From CADCWK01 sp035944555 (lineage in GTDB: Bacteria > Chloroflexota > Chloroflexia > Thermomicrobiales > UBA6265), in assembly GCA_035944555.1 (NCBI GenBank), contig DASZAY010000029.1, forward strand, positions 1 through 64,000: 64,000 nt of DNA. The letters run 5' to 3'. This document shows, piece by piece, positions 27,363-36,164 of the stretch. The translations under genes were made by a program, and so were the position numbers. The notes beneath the pieces are model-generated. The model did not search any database. It was not told where the DNA came from and was given only the letters and a program-made list of their open reading frames with translations. The stretch's first letter is position 1. Every line of letters starts with the position of its first letter.

Positions 27363-28925
27363 TTAGCCGACGACGGCCACGCCTTGCTGGTCGGACTGCT
27401 CGCCGGCGCTGGCCTGCGCCGCGGCGACGGGCACATCCACCCGACCACCTTCGAGGCTCCGCGGCATGACCTTGATGAAGCCCTCGAACCGGCCGACGAA
27501 CGCGCTCGGCAGCAGTCCGCGCAGGACCGCCCCGTGCTCGTCGAAGTCGGTCGACTCCACCCGCGCGAGGCGGTGGAAGCGCTCGACCAGTTCCTGGCGG
27601 TCAAAGGGCACCTGGACCCGGACCGGGACGAAGTCGTACTCCGCCTCCAGCGTCTGCTCGACGGCGTTCATCAGCGCATCGAGTCCCTGGTTCTGCTGCG
27701 CCGAGATCGGCACGGCCTTCGCCAGCAGCTCCTCGCCGACCGCCGAGGCGATCGCGTCGCGGACACTCGGCTCCAGCCCGTCGATCCCGCCGGGCAGTGC
27801 GTCGACCTTGTTCAGGGCGAGCACCACCGGCTTGTCGTCGGCGCCGAGTTCCTCCAGCACGTCATTGACTGTCGCGGCCTGCTCGGCCACGTTCGGGTGG
27901 GTCACGTCGAGGACATGGACGAGGACGTTGGCCTCGTTGATCTCCTCCAGCGTCGCCCGGAACGCCGCGACCAGCGTCGTCGGCAGGTTGTTGATGAAGC
28001 CGACGGTGTCGGTCAGCAGCACGCCGCGACCGGACGGAAACTCGGCCTGCCGCGTGGTCGGGTCCAGCGTCGCGAACAGCTTGTCCTCGGACAGCACGGT
28101 CGCGCCGGTGAACGTGTTGAGCAGCGTGCTCTTGCCGGCGTTGGTGTAGCCGACGAGCGCGACGATCGGCATCAGGTTGCCGCGCCGCTGGCCGCGGTGC
28201 AGCTCGCGGTGCGTCGTGACCTGCTCCAGCTGCTTGCGCAGGAAGCTGATCCGGGCACCGGCCTCGCGGCGGTCGGCCTCGAGCTGGGTCTCACCGGGAC
28301 CACGGAGCCCGACGCCACCGGCCGCCTGGCGGGAGAGGTGGGTCCACATCCGGGTCAGTCGCGGCAGGCGGTACTGGAGCTGGGCCAGCTCGACCTGGAG
28401 GCGCCCCTCGTGGGTCTGGGCCCGGCGGGCGAACACGTCGAGGATCAGGGCGGTCCGGTCGATGACCAGGACGCCGAGTTCCGTCTCGAGGTTGCGCTGC
28501 TGGGCAGGGGTCAGCTCCGCGTCGACGATGATGATGTCGTAGTGGAGCGCATCACGGAGATTCTTGATCTCGGTGAGCTTGCCAGAGCCGACGAAGGTGC
28601 CGGGCATCGGGTGGGGCAGCTTCTGGGTGACGGTCCCGACGACCTGGACATCGACGGTGCCCGCGAGCCGCTCCAGCTCCCCGAGCGAGTCTTCGAGCGC
28701 CCAGAGGTTATCCGGCTCGTCGAAGTCGACGGCGAGCAGCAGGGCGCGCTGTTGAGGGCGCTCCGTGGGATACGGGCGCTCGGATGGCGGCGCGGTGTAA
28801 TGAGCGGCCGCATCCTGGAAGGACGGAACGGGCAAATCGGACTTGCGACGTTTGTTGCTTGACAGGGGCAATCCCTCGGAGGTGAGGCGAGCGGCCAGCG
28901 TGGGCGCTCGCTGCGTGATGGTCAC
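27363..28925 (-). CDS. hflX: Ribosome-associated GTPase HflX
   Basis: This 520-aa protein has a normal HflX domain order: an N-terminal nucleotide-binding subdomain with the Gly-rich segment PHPMPGTFVGSGKLTEIKNL (~106-125), a linker with RGPGETQLEADRR, and the TRAFAC GTPase domain. The GTPase has G1 GYTNAGKST (~262), a switch region with ATLDPTTR, G3 DTVGF and G4 NKVD. HflX splits stalled or stress-damaged ribosomes and acts as a heat-shock rescue factor. A basic N-terminal extension (~1-60) precedes the conserved core. Confidence 0.95.
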   Translation of the reverse strand: MTITQRAPTLAARLTSEGLPLSSNKRRKSDLPVPSFQDAAAHYTAPPSERPYPTERPQQRALLLAVDFDEPDNLWALEDSLGELERLAGTVDVQVVGTVTQKLPHPMPGTFVGSGKLTEIKNLRDALHYDIIIVDAELTPAQQRNLETELGVLVIDRTALILDVFARRAQTHEGRLQVELAQLQYRLPRLTRMWTHLSRQAAGGVGLRGPGETQLEADRREAGARISFLRKQLEQVTTHRELHRGQRRGNLMPIVALVGYTNAGKSTLLNTFTGATVLSEDKLFATLDPTTRQAEFPSGRGVLLTDTVGFINNLPTTLVAAFRATLEEINEANVLVHVLDVTHPNVAEQAATVNDVLEELGADDKPVVLALNKVDALPGGIDGLEPSVRDAIASAVGEELLAKAVPISAQQNQGLDALMNAVEQTLEAEYDFVPVRVQVPFDRQELVERFHRLARVESTDFDEHGAVLRGLLPSAFVGRFEGFIKVMPRSLEGGRVDVPVAAAQASAGEQSDQQGVAVVG

Positions 28926-29171
28926 GGCGCGGTGGCCGGGTCGAGCGCCTGGCGGGCGAGGGCGGCCCGGCCGGGCGATCCGACTCCCCTAATTATACGC
29001 GATAACGCCTCGTAACGGCCCGCGAAACGGGTGATTCGCCGTAAAACGGACCCCTCCAAGACGGTGCGATCGGCCCCGTCGCGAGGCGAACCATCCCCGG
29101 ATACCATTTCCCATCACGCACAATGGACCGGTCGGCTCGCCGCTCCGCGCCACCGAACGGGAAACCCCAGG

Positions 29172-30167
29172 ATGAACCGCACCGACCGCATGACCGGGAT
29201 CCTGCTGGCACTCCGCGGTGGCCAGCGGACCGCGGCCGAGCTGGCGGCCCGATTCGAGGTCAGCCGCCGGACGATCCTGCGCGACCTGGATGCGCTGGGC
29301 CAGCTCGGTGTGCCGGTCGTCGCGACGCCGGGCAATGGCGGCGGGTTCGCGCTACCGGAGGGGTACTTCCTGCCGCCGCTCCGCCTTTCGGCCGCCGAAG
29401 CCACGACCGTCCTGCTCGGGCTCGCCGCACTGGGGCCACCTGACGACAGCCCGTTCGGCGACTCCCGCCGGACCGCTGAGGAGAAGCTGCGGGCGATCAT
29501 CGACACGGACACGCTCCGAGCGTCGGAGATCGCGCTCGGTCAGGTCCGGTTCGAGCGGATCGCCGACCAGCCCGCCGCCGGTCACCTCGCCACCATCCAG
29601 CGCGCGATCGCGGACGGGCGCTGGCTCCGCGTCGGCTACCGGTCCAGTCGCCGGACGGCCGACCACACGCTGCTGCCCCTCCGACTGGTCGTCGCCGATG
29701 GCCGCTGGTACGTCCATGCCGTCAGTCACGAGGCCCGCGAGCAGCGCCGCTACCGGCTGGACCGGCTTGATGAGCTCCGTCCCGTCGCGCCACCTCCGGA
29801 CGCAGACGCGGTGATCGCCGCCGCGCACGCCGGTGGACGTGACTATCACCATCCCGACAACCCCGAAGTCGTGTTGCGGTTGACCGGGCCAGGCGTTACC
29901 CGCGCGCCGGATGTGCTCGGCGTCCGGCTGGCTCCGGAGACGGAGATGGACGGCTGGTCGGTCGTGCGCTTCCGCTGTCCCAGGTCCGAGTTGCCGTTCT
30001 ACGCCCGATGTGTCCTCGTCCTTGGCGACGACGCCGTCGCCGTCGGCCCGCCGGAACTGGTTGCCATGATTCGGGACGTCGCGACCAGGACGCTGGGTCG
30101 CCATCCTGAATTCCCGATCCCCGGGGCCGGGTCTCGTTCAACGGATGGCTCGCTGTCGATGTCCTGA
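29172..30167 (+). CDS. WYL-domain transcriptional regulator
   Basis: This protein of ~331 aa starts with a DeoR-like helix-turn-helix (RTAAELAARFEVSRRTILRD, ~17-36) and then a wing with GNGGGFALPEGY. The WYL domain (~140-225) carries GRWYVHAVSHEAREQRRYRL, where the WY-type stretch and the Arg-rich strand fit the ligand-binding signature. A C-terminal WCX-like extension closes it. WYL proteins sense nucleic-acid fragments or small ligands and regulate DNA repair, stress or defence genes. It is divergent from hflX with no close partner on its own strand, so its target is unclear. The start was taken at ATG 29172, where the HTH N-terminus is normal. Confidence 0.88.
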   Translation: MNRTDRMTGILLALRGGQRTAAELAARFEVSRRTILRDLDALGQLGVPVVATPGNGGGFALPEGYFLPPLRLSAAEATTVLLGLAALGPPDDSPFGDSRRTAEEKLRAIIDTDTLRASEIALGQVRFERIADQPAAGHLATIQRAIADGRWLRVGYRSSRRTADHTLLPLRLVVADGRWYVHAVSHEAREQRRYRLDRLDELRPVAPPPDADAVIAAAHAGGRDYHHPDNPEVVLRLTGPGVTRAPDVLGVRLAPETEMDGWSVVRFRCPRSELPFYARCVLVLGDDAVAVGPPELVAMIRDVATRTLGRHPEFPIPGAGSRSTDGSLSMS

Positions 30168-30227
30168 TGCCGGGGCGGGCATTCTCGTCCGGTTGGACTT
30201 CGTCGCCATCCAGACGAGAGGATCCCC

Positions 30228-30272
30228 TTGCCCTGCTCCGGCTCGTCGGGTAGTATGTAAGTAAATACTTAC
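30228..30272 (+). promoter_or_regulatory. Promoter and ArsR-type operator
   Basis: TTGCCC (30228-30233), a 17-base spacer and TAGTAT (30251-30256) form a good promoter. Directly after it, GTAAGTA-AA-TACTTAC (30257-30272) is a perfect 7-bp dyad covering the expected transcription start. It lies 17 bases before the ArsR start, so autorepression is likely. Confidence 0.8.
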
Positions 30273-30289
30273 GGAAAGGAGTTGCTTAC

Positions 30290-30658
30290 ATGGCGGCAAA
30301 CGACCGTCTCAGCGTGGCCTTCGCCGCCCTGGCGGACCCGACGCGCCGCGACATCCTCGTCCGGCTGCGAGAGGGCCCAAGCTCCGTGGGCGACCTGGCG
30401 GCGCACTATCCGATGAGCCGACCGGCGGTCTCCCAGCACCTCGCGGTGCTCGAGAAGGCGGGTCTGGTAACGCGGGACCGGCGAGCTCAGTGGAACGATT
30501 GCTCACTCACGCCTGTCGGGCTGGATGAAGCGGCCGCCTGGATCGCCCAGCAGCGCGCCGAATGGACCGAGCGGTTCGATCTGCTGGACGAGCACTTCCG
30601 AAACCGACGCGACCACGCCGAGACACCTGACGACACCAGGACAGGAGGATCACGATGA
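30290..30658 (+). CDS. ArsR-family winged-helix repressor
   Basis: This 122-aa protein is a standard ArsR/SmtB winged helix: ALADPTRRDILVRLREG, recognition helix in MSRPAVSQHLAVLEKAGLV, and wing RDRRAQWNDCSLT. It lacks the CxCxxC metal motif, so it belongs to the metal-free SdpR-like group commonly encoded beside SRPBCC/AHSA1 proteins. The palindromic operator at 30257-30272 precedes it, and its stop overlaps the SRPBCC start by four bases (ATGA), so the two are co-transcribed and translationally coupled. Confidence 0.92.
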   Translation: MAANDRLSVAFAALADPTRRDILVRLREGPSSVGDLAAHYPMSRPAVSQHLAVLEKAGLVTRDRRAQWNDCSLTPVGLDEAAAWIAQQRAEWTERFDLLDEHFRNRRDHAETPDDTRTGGSR

Positions 30659-31111
30659 TCGACATGACCAGGGGCTTCACGCTGGTCCGGATGGTCGAGG
30701 CGACACCGCGGGAAGTCTGGGAGGCATGGACCGCCCCGGACGTGGCCGCGCAATGGTGGCATCCCCGCGGGATGAGTACGCCGCGCGAGAGCGTCGAGAT
30801 CGACTCCCGCGTCGGTGGCCGGTACACCTACACGATGGTCAGTGACGAAACCGGGGAGCGGTTCGTCACCGGTGGGATCTATCGCGAACTCGTCCCCTTC
30901 GAGCGTCTGGTCTTCACCTGGGGGGCACCGGACGGCGACCCGGACGAGACCCCGGTCATCATGATCACGCTCGAGCCGGCGGGCGAGCACACCCGCATGA
31001 CGTTCGATCTGCGGGGAGTCGACGGCGCAAAGGGCGACGGCTTCTTCTACCGACGGCTGGGAGGAAGCGCTCGACTCGCTCGAGGGCCATCTGGCACAGG
31101 TCCGCATCTGA
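30655..31111 (+). pseudogene. SRPBCC/AHSA1-like protein, frameshifted near its end
   Basis: Residues 1-130 are a clear SRPBCC (Aha1/START-like) domain: MIDMTRGFTLVRMVEATPRE, EAWTAPDVAAQWWHP, and DGDPDETPVIMITLEPAGEHTRM around the hydrophobic pocket. At ~31050 one extra C shifts the frame; without it the sequence ends in the family-typical FFYDGWEEALDSLEGHLAQV and a stop at 31109-31111. As read, the frame instead runs on through the spacer and joins the next gene. This looks like a single-base insertion in an otherwise intact gene. It follows the ArsR gene, a frequent pair. Confidence 0.75.
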
Positions 31112-31170
31112 CGAGGGGCACGGGCAGGCGCGATGGCACGGGGCATCCCCGTGATGGAAGGAGAACCGGA

Positions 31171-31671
31171 ATGGAGCAGGACCGGATCGACGACATCCTG
31201 TCAGGCGAGGTCGCATGCAGGCTGCTCGAGACGCAGATGCTGGCGCGCCTCGCTTACATCGCCCGAGACGGCACGCCACGGGTCATCCCGATCGGGTTCA
31301 CCTGGGACGGATCGTCAATGATCATGTGTACCGCGACCAACGCCGCCAAGATCAGGGCGCTCCAGGCCAACCCGTCGGTGGCGATCACCATCGACACCAA
31401 CGACTTCCCGCCGAAGGTCCTGATGATTCGCGGCAACGCTGAGGTTGAATGGGTCGACGGGATCCCGGAGGAGTACCTGCGCATGAACGACTCCGGGTAC
31501 ATGACGCCAGAGCAGCGGGCCGAGTGGGAGACGAGCGTTCGCTCCCTCTACGAGGACATGTATCGCATCCGCGTCCGTCCGACCTGGGCCAAGGTGCTGG
31601 ACTTCGAGACGACGCTGCCCAGCGCGATTGAGGAACTCGTCGCCCGCCAAGCTGAGCGCCAGGCGCTCTGA
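31171..31671 (+). CDS. Pyridoxamine-5'-phosphate oxidase-like FMN/F420-binding protein
   Basis: This protein of ~166 aa begins MEQDRIDDILS after a strong GGAAGGAGAA site, so it is a gene of its own even though the upstream frameshift puts it in frame with the SRPBCC domain. RLAYIARDGTPRVIPIGF, SSMIMCTATNAAKIRALQANPSVAI and VLMIRGNAEVEWVDG follow the split-barrel pattern of PPOX-like proteins that bind FMN or F420. The substrate is unknown. No partner oxidase is nearby. Confidence 0.8.
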   Translation: MEQDRIDDILSGEVACRLLETQMLARLAYIARDGTPRVIPIGFTWDGSSMIMCTATNAAKIRALQANPSVAITIDTNDFPPKVLMIRGNAEVEWVDGIPEEYLRMNDSGYMTPEQRAEWETSVRSLYEDMYRIRVRPTWAKVLDFETTLPSAIEELVARQAERQAL

Positions 31672-31716
31672 GAGCCGGCAAGCGTCCTCGCTGCCGGCGA
31701 TAACGACACGCGTCTG

Positions 31717-31746
31717 ACACCTCGTCGCTCGCGCGGCGAGGTGTCT
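31717..31746 (+). terminator. Terminator after the PPOX-like gene
   Basis: A 9-bp perfect outer stem (31717-31725 with 31738-31746), extended by further GC pairs, lies 45 bases after the stop. Confidence 0.7.
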
Positions 31747-31857
31747 GCATGAGTGGACCCTTGCCCGGAGTCGGATCCCGAAGGCAGTCCCCCGCCCCAA
31801 AGGTGACAGACTGATGTCACCGGTCCATGCCGATACTGATTCGGTGGACACCCGTCG

Positions 31858-32829
31858 ATGACCGCTGGAGATGACGACGTGATGACTGGCCAGGTAGCTT
31901 CCCATGACCCGGACCGCGCAATCTGGAGCGATATGCTGGGCAGCCGCTCCGAGGGCTGGAGCCTCCACCCCGTCAGCCGGCTGACCGGAGTGGACGACGC
32001 CCCTGGCCTGATCGGGCGGGCCGGGATCGTCACCCACTTCCCGGTCTCGCCGGAGTTCGCCAACCTGTTCCACGCCTGGCAGGGCCCGGATGCGGAGATG
32101 AAAGCGGCGTGGGACTCGCCCTCGGGCCAGCTCTACACGTGGCGCTGGGAACTGGGCCGGCAGGAGGTGGCGTTCTATGGGACCGCCGTCCGGGGCAAGC
32201 CGACGTGGCTGGCGTGGGACCTGCTGCCCGCCCTGCTCGCGCTGCGGGGTGACACCCGCCCGCCGGCCGCCCAGCACGCCGACGGGCTCCTTTCCGACGA
32301 CGCCCTGCGGGTGGCGGAAGCACTCGAGCACAACGGCGGAACCCTCTCCACCCCGGATCTTCGCCGCGCGGCCGGGTTCGAGACGGGCAAGGACCGCCGC
32401 GCCGCCTATCTGCGCGCCGTCGCGGAGCTCGACCGCCGCCTGCTCGTCGGCCGCACGTTCGGCCCGCCGGACGACATCGACGACACCGACATGCGCCAGA
32501 CGCTGATCGCCGCGCGGTATCCCGACGCGGTCGCGGCCGCCGAGGGACTGGCCCCGGACGAGGCGATCCGGACCCTGCTCGTCCGCTATCTGGGTGCGGC
32601 GGCGTTCGTCCGTCCGGTCATCTTCGCCCGCCACCTTGGGCTGGAGCGCCGGGCGGTGGAGGCGGCGCTAGCCGACCTTGCCCGGGAAGGCCTGGTCCGC
32701 CCCGTCCGGCCAGCAGACGAGAAGCAGGACGTCATGGTCATGACCACCCTGCCCGACCTCATCGACCCGATCGCCGACCGGTCATTCCCTGACATCTCGC
32801 CCGGTCACGTCCGACCCGTCCGCCCGTAA
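31858..32829 (+). CDS. AlkZ-related winged-helix protein
   Basis: This 323-aa protein resembles the AlkZ/YcaQ-type winged-helix family: segments such as LYTWRWELGRQEVAFYGTAV, RGKPTWLAWDLLPALLALRG and QTLIAARYPDAVAAAEGLAP fit its tandem helical and winged-helix layout. AlkZ enzymes unhook DNA interstrand crosslinks, but AlkZ-related proteins without the QxQ catalytic residues are common, and I do not see that motif here. DNA binding is likely; glycosylase activity is uncertain. The N-terminus could start at internal Met codons. Confidence 0.6.
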   Translation: MTAGDDDVMTGQVASHDPDRAIWSDMLGSRSEGWSLHPVSRLTGVDDAPGLIGRAGIVTHFPVSPEFANLFHAWQGPDAEMKAAWDSPSGQLYTWRWELGRQEVAFYGTAVRGKPTWLAWDLLPALLALRGDTRPPAAQHADGLLSDDALRVAEALEHNGGTLSTPDLRRAAGFETGKDRRAAYLRAVAELDRRLLVGRTFGPPDDIDDTDMRQTLIAARYPDAVAAAEGLAPDEAIRTLLVRYLGAAAFVRPVIFARHLGLERRAVEAALADLAREGLVRPVRPADEKQDVMVMTTLPDLIDPIADRSFPDISPGHVRPVRP

Positions 32830-32848
32830 CCCACCAGGAGGGTGCCCC

Positions 32849-33712
32849 ATGACGACCACACCCGACCCGAGGATCCGCGAGCGACTCGGCGCCGCGCAGG
32901 CGTATCTCGAGACCATCGCCGCTGACCGTCCCGTCGAAGCCGCGCTCGGCCGCGTCCTGACCGGCGCGGGCGACGCCGGCGCTGTCCTCGACGCGCTGGG
33001 CCGCTACCAGAACGCCGATGGCGGGATTGGCAACGGGCTGGAGCCCGATCTCGCCGCGTCCCAGAGCAACCCCTTCGCCATCCGCCTGGCGCTGGAAGCG
33101 GTGTACAGCTCCGGGGCACCCACCGACGCTCCCCTGGTTCGCGGCATCGTCGCGTTCCTGGAGGAGACGCAGGATGACGACGGGTGCTGGCGCTGGCTTC
33201 CCGGCACGATGGATCACCCGTCGTCGCCGTGGTTCCGGGAGTGGCCGTTCCCGTCGCTCAACCCGGCGATGGATCTCTCCGGCTGGCTGAGCCGGCTGGG
33301 CCTGGGGTCGGAACGCCTCCATGCCCGCTGCCGGACGCTCTATGGCGAGATTGCCAGGAGGGACGAGATCACGGACGGCACCTTCTACACGGTCCTGCCC
33401 TACGCCGAGTCGGTCCCCTGGCTGCCTGACCTTCCCGGACGGGAGGACCACCTCGCCGCCCTGATCGACAAGGTGACCCGCGACCTGGCCGCCGACGCCT
33501 ACCCGGCCCCACAGCAGGCAATCGAACTCATCGGTCCGCCGGACGGGCCGGTCGCGCGGCACCTGCCAGCCGGATACGGCCAGCGACTGGTCGAGCAGAC
33601 CCTCGCGGATCAGAAGCCGGACGGTTCCTGGGACACCCCCTATGACGAGCACTGGCGCCCGTACCAGACCGTCACCGGCATGACGATCCTCGTCGAGTAC
33701 GCCGGGCACTGA
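32849..33712 (+). CDS. Terpenoid-cyclase/prenyltransferase-fold protein
   Basis: This 287-aa protein has alpha-alpha toroid motifs: ALGRYQNADGGIGNGLEPD, a hydrophobic helix pair with PSLNPAMDLSGWLSRLGLG, and QKPDGSWDTPYDEHWRPYQT near the C-terminus. QNADGG-type and QxxDGSW repeats belong to squalene-cyclase/prenyltransferase-like barrels, but the catalytic DxDD or zinc ligands are not evident, so it may be a binding or noncatalytic member. It starts 19 bases after the AlkZ-related stop and is probably in the same operon. Confidence 0.65.
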   Translation: MTTTPDPRIRERLGAAQAYLETIAADRPVEAALGRVLTGAGDAGAVLDALGRYQNADGGIGNGLEPDLAASQSNPFAIRLALEAVYSSGAPTDAPLVRGIVAFLEETQDDDGCWRWLPGTMDHPSSPWFREWPFPSLNPAMDLSGWLSRLGLGSERLHARCRTLYGEIARRDEITDGTFYTVLPYAESVPWLPDLPGREDHLAALIDKVTRDLAADAYPAPQQAIELIGPPDGPVARHLPAGYGQRLVEQTLADQKPDGSWDTPYDEHWRPYQTVTGMTILVEYAGH

Positions 33713-33966
33713 TTACCGGGGATGGCCGCTCCTCCATGGACGGGCCGTCCCCTCCATGTCATGGTCGCGACCAGGTTCGCTGACACACGCAAACCCGACT
33801 CGGGCTCATGGTCCCGGTGCTTGATCGGGCGGATATGTCGCGATCGGTCAGCACTGGCAGAACCGACCTCACATCCAGGGGGGGCTGCGTCGTCAATCGG
33901 ATACAGGGCCGGGAGCGGGCGACACCGGGTCACCCACGTCTGGCCAGCGACGGCAAGGATCTCCCG

Positions 33967-35211
33967 ATGTCGACCCGACCGAACGTCCCGTCCTCCGGTA
34001 TCCGGCCTCATCGCGTCGTCGTGCTCGGCGCAGGCTACGCCGGCACGATCACCGCCAATCGCTTGCTCCGCTCCACGGACAGCCGCGCCACTCCCGCGCT
34101 CTCGGTCTCCATCGTCAACCCGCGACCCGACTTCGTCGAGCGCATCCGGCTCCATGAGGTAATCGCCGGTTCCCGGCCCACCGCCGCCCAGCCAATGACC
34201 GGGATGCTTCATGACCGCGCCACGCTCGTGACCGGCACGGCGGTCCAGATCGACGCCGATGCCCGCATCGTCCACGTCGATACCGCGGGCACGACCCGGC
34301 CCCTCCCCTACGACACGCTCGTCTACGCCGTCGGGAGCCAGACCGACCTCTCCACGCCCGGCGCCCGTGAGCACGCCCTGGCGATCGGGACGGCCGAGGA
34401 GGCCGCGACCGCTCGTGACCGGGTCGCCACGCTCCCTGCGGGCGCCGCCGTTCTGGTCGTCGGTGGCGGGCTGACCGGGATCGAGATGGCCAGCGAGCTG
34501 GCCGAGCGCCGCCCGGACCTCCATGTGACGTTGCTCTCTTCCCGGGAGGTCGCGCCGAGCCTGGGCGCCACCGGGCGCAAGCGGATCGTCCGGGGACTCG
34601 ACCGGCTCGGCGTCACCATGTTGACCGGCCAGCGCGTCACGTCGGTCGAGCCGGACAGGGTAGTCCTGGCTGATGGCCGATCGATTCCCTTCGCCGTCTG
34701 CCTGTGGTGCGCGTCGTTCGCCGTGCCGGACCTGGCTCGCCGGAGCGGACTGGCGACGGATGCCCTCGGCCGGCTTCGCGTGGACCCGTCGCTGATCAGC
34801 ATCGACCGGCCGGACATCGTCGGAGCCGGGGACGCGGTGGTCCTGCCGGACGCGAACGGGCGACACCTCCGCCTGAGTTGCGCGTCGGCGATGCCCCTCG
34901 GGGCACTCGCCGCCGAAGCGGTGCTTGCCCGGCTCCGTGGCGGCCAGCCGGTTCCTGTCTCGATTGGCTACGGCGGGCAGTGCGTCAGTCTCGGGCGGCG
35001 GCAGGGGGTGCTCCAGGCCGTCCATGGCGATGACACCCCGCGCCGGTTCGCCTACGGCGGAGTTGCCGGCGCATGGACGAAGGAGCAGATCTGCCGCTAT
35101 ACCGTGCGAGCCGTCCGTGGGGAGCGGCGGCGGAACAGTGTCTTCATGGTCGCGGGTTCCAAGGCACCGGCTGCGCAAGCAGTACCCACCTGGTCGGAGA
35201 CCACCACATGA
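33967..35211 (+). CDS. FAD-dependent pyridine-nucleotide oxidoreductase (NDH-2-like)
   Basis: This protein of ~414 aa has a first Rossmann motif VVVLGAGYAGTITANRLLR for FAD, a second VLVVGGGLTGIEMASELAER for NAD(P)H, and a late FAD-binding GAGDAVVLP, all spaced as in type II NADH dehydrogenases and related oxidoreductases. It lacks an obvious C-terminal membrane helix, so quinone reduction at the membrane is possible but unproven. The ATG at 33967 was chosen for a normal N-terminus and the AAGGA site. Its stop overlaps the ECF sigma gene by ATGA, so the two are translationally coupled. Oxidoreductase partners are typical of ECF41 sigma factors. Confidence 0.88.
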   Translation: MSTRPNVPSSGIRPHRVVVLGAGYAGTITANRLLRSTDSRATPALSVSIVNPRPDFVERIRLHEVIAGSRPTAAQPMTGMLHDRATLVTGTAVQIDADARIVHVDTAGTTRPLPYDTLVYAVGSQTDLSTPGAREHALAIGTAEEAATARDRVATLPAGAAVLVVGGGLTGIEMASELAERRPDLHVTLLSSREVAPSLGATGRKRIVRGLDRLGVTMLTGQRVTSVEPDRVVLADGRSIPFAVCLWCASFAVPDLARRSGLATDALGRLRVDPSLISIDRPDIVGAGDAVVLPDANGRHLRLSCASAMPLGALAAEAVLARLRGGQPVPVSIGYGGQCVSLGRRQGVLQAVHGDDTPRRFAYGGVAGAWTKEQICRYTVRAVRGERRRNSVFMVAGSKAPAAQAVPTWSETTT

Positions 35212-36164
35212 CCTACGCCCCGGACGATGCGGGCTATCGGCATCTGTTCGGCGTCGCCTACCGGTTGCTTGGCTCTGCCGACGACGCCGAGGATGCCATC
35301 CAGGAGACGCAGATCCGCTGGCAGCAGCTGCCGGATCGCGACCGTGCACTGATCCGCGAGCCGCTGGCCTGGCAGACACGCGTCCTGAGCAGGATCTGCC
35401 TGGACCAGCTCGGGTCGGCCCGGGCGCGGCGGGAGCAGTACGCCGGCATCTGGCTGCCGGAACTTGTCCCCGGCACGCTCGACGTCCTCGTTTCCGACGG
35501 GACGGCGGCGGCCGCCCGCGACCCGGCCGACGCCGTGACACGGGACGAATCCGTGTCCTCGGCGCTGCTGCTGGTCATGGAGCAGCTGAGCCCGGCCGAG
35601 CGGGTTGCCCTCGTCCTCCACGACGTCTTCGGGCTGCCGTTCGCCGAGATCGCGGCCATCGTCGACCGGAGCCCGGACGCCACCCGCCAGCTCGCCTCCA
35701 CCGCCCGTCGCCATCTCCGGGCCCGCCCGCGCTATGCGCCGACCGGACCGGAGCGCGACCGGGTCGTCGCGGCGTTCGCGGCGGCCTGCCTGGGCGGGGA
35801 CGTCCATGCGCTCGCCCGCGTGCTGGCCCCGGACGTCGTCTCCCGCGGCGATGGCGGCGGGGTGATCCCCGCCGGGACACGACCGATCCACGGCGCCGAG
35901 CGCGTCAGCCGGCTACTGCTTGGACTGATGCGCAACGGGTTGCCACCTGGTGCCGAACTCGCGTGGTGGCTGGCGCCGGTCAACGGGGAGACCGGGATCG
36001 TCGTTGCCGATCGCGGCACGGTCTTCGCCGTCATCTCGGTCGCCGTCCGCGATGGGCAGATCGCCGAGCTGGCCGCGGTAGCCGCACCGGACAAGCTCCG
36101 CCGCTGGCAGGGACTTCCCCGCCCCGCCTCACCCGATGCGACCGGCACACCGGTCAGCGGCTGA
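35208..36164 (+). CDS. ECF41-like sigma factor with SnoaL-like C-terminal extension
   Basis: This protein of ~318 aa has sigma region 2 (FGVAYRLLGSADDAEDAIQE), region 4 (SPAERVALVLHDVFGLPFAE, then IAAIVDRSPDATRQLASTARR) and a ~110-residue C-terminal SnoaL-like domain. DGGG (residues 215-218) sits where ECF41 proteins carry their DGGGK motif. In ECF41 factors this extension replaces a separate anti-sigma factor and controls activity. It overlaps the FAD oxidoreductase gene by four bases and probably controls that gene. The ATG at 35208 gives the normal N-terminus. Its 3' end overlaps the next gene on the opposite strand by 11 bases. Confidence 0.9.
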   Translation: MTYAPDDAGYRHLFGVAYRLLGSADDAEDAIQETQIRWQQLPDRDRALIREPLAWQTRVLSRICLDQLGSARARREQYAGIWLPELVPGTLDVLVSDGTAAAARDPADAVTRDESVSSALLLVMEQLSPAERVALVLHDVFGLPFAEIAAIVDRSPDATRQLASTARRHLRARPRYAPTGPERDRVVAAFAAACLGGDVHALARVLAPDVVSRGDGGGVIPAGTRPIHGAERVSRLLLGLMRNGLPPGAELAWWLAPVNGETGIVVADRGTVFAVISVAVRDGQIAELAAVAAPDKLRRWQGLPRPASPDATGTPVSG

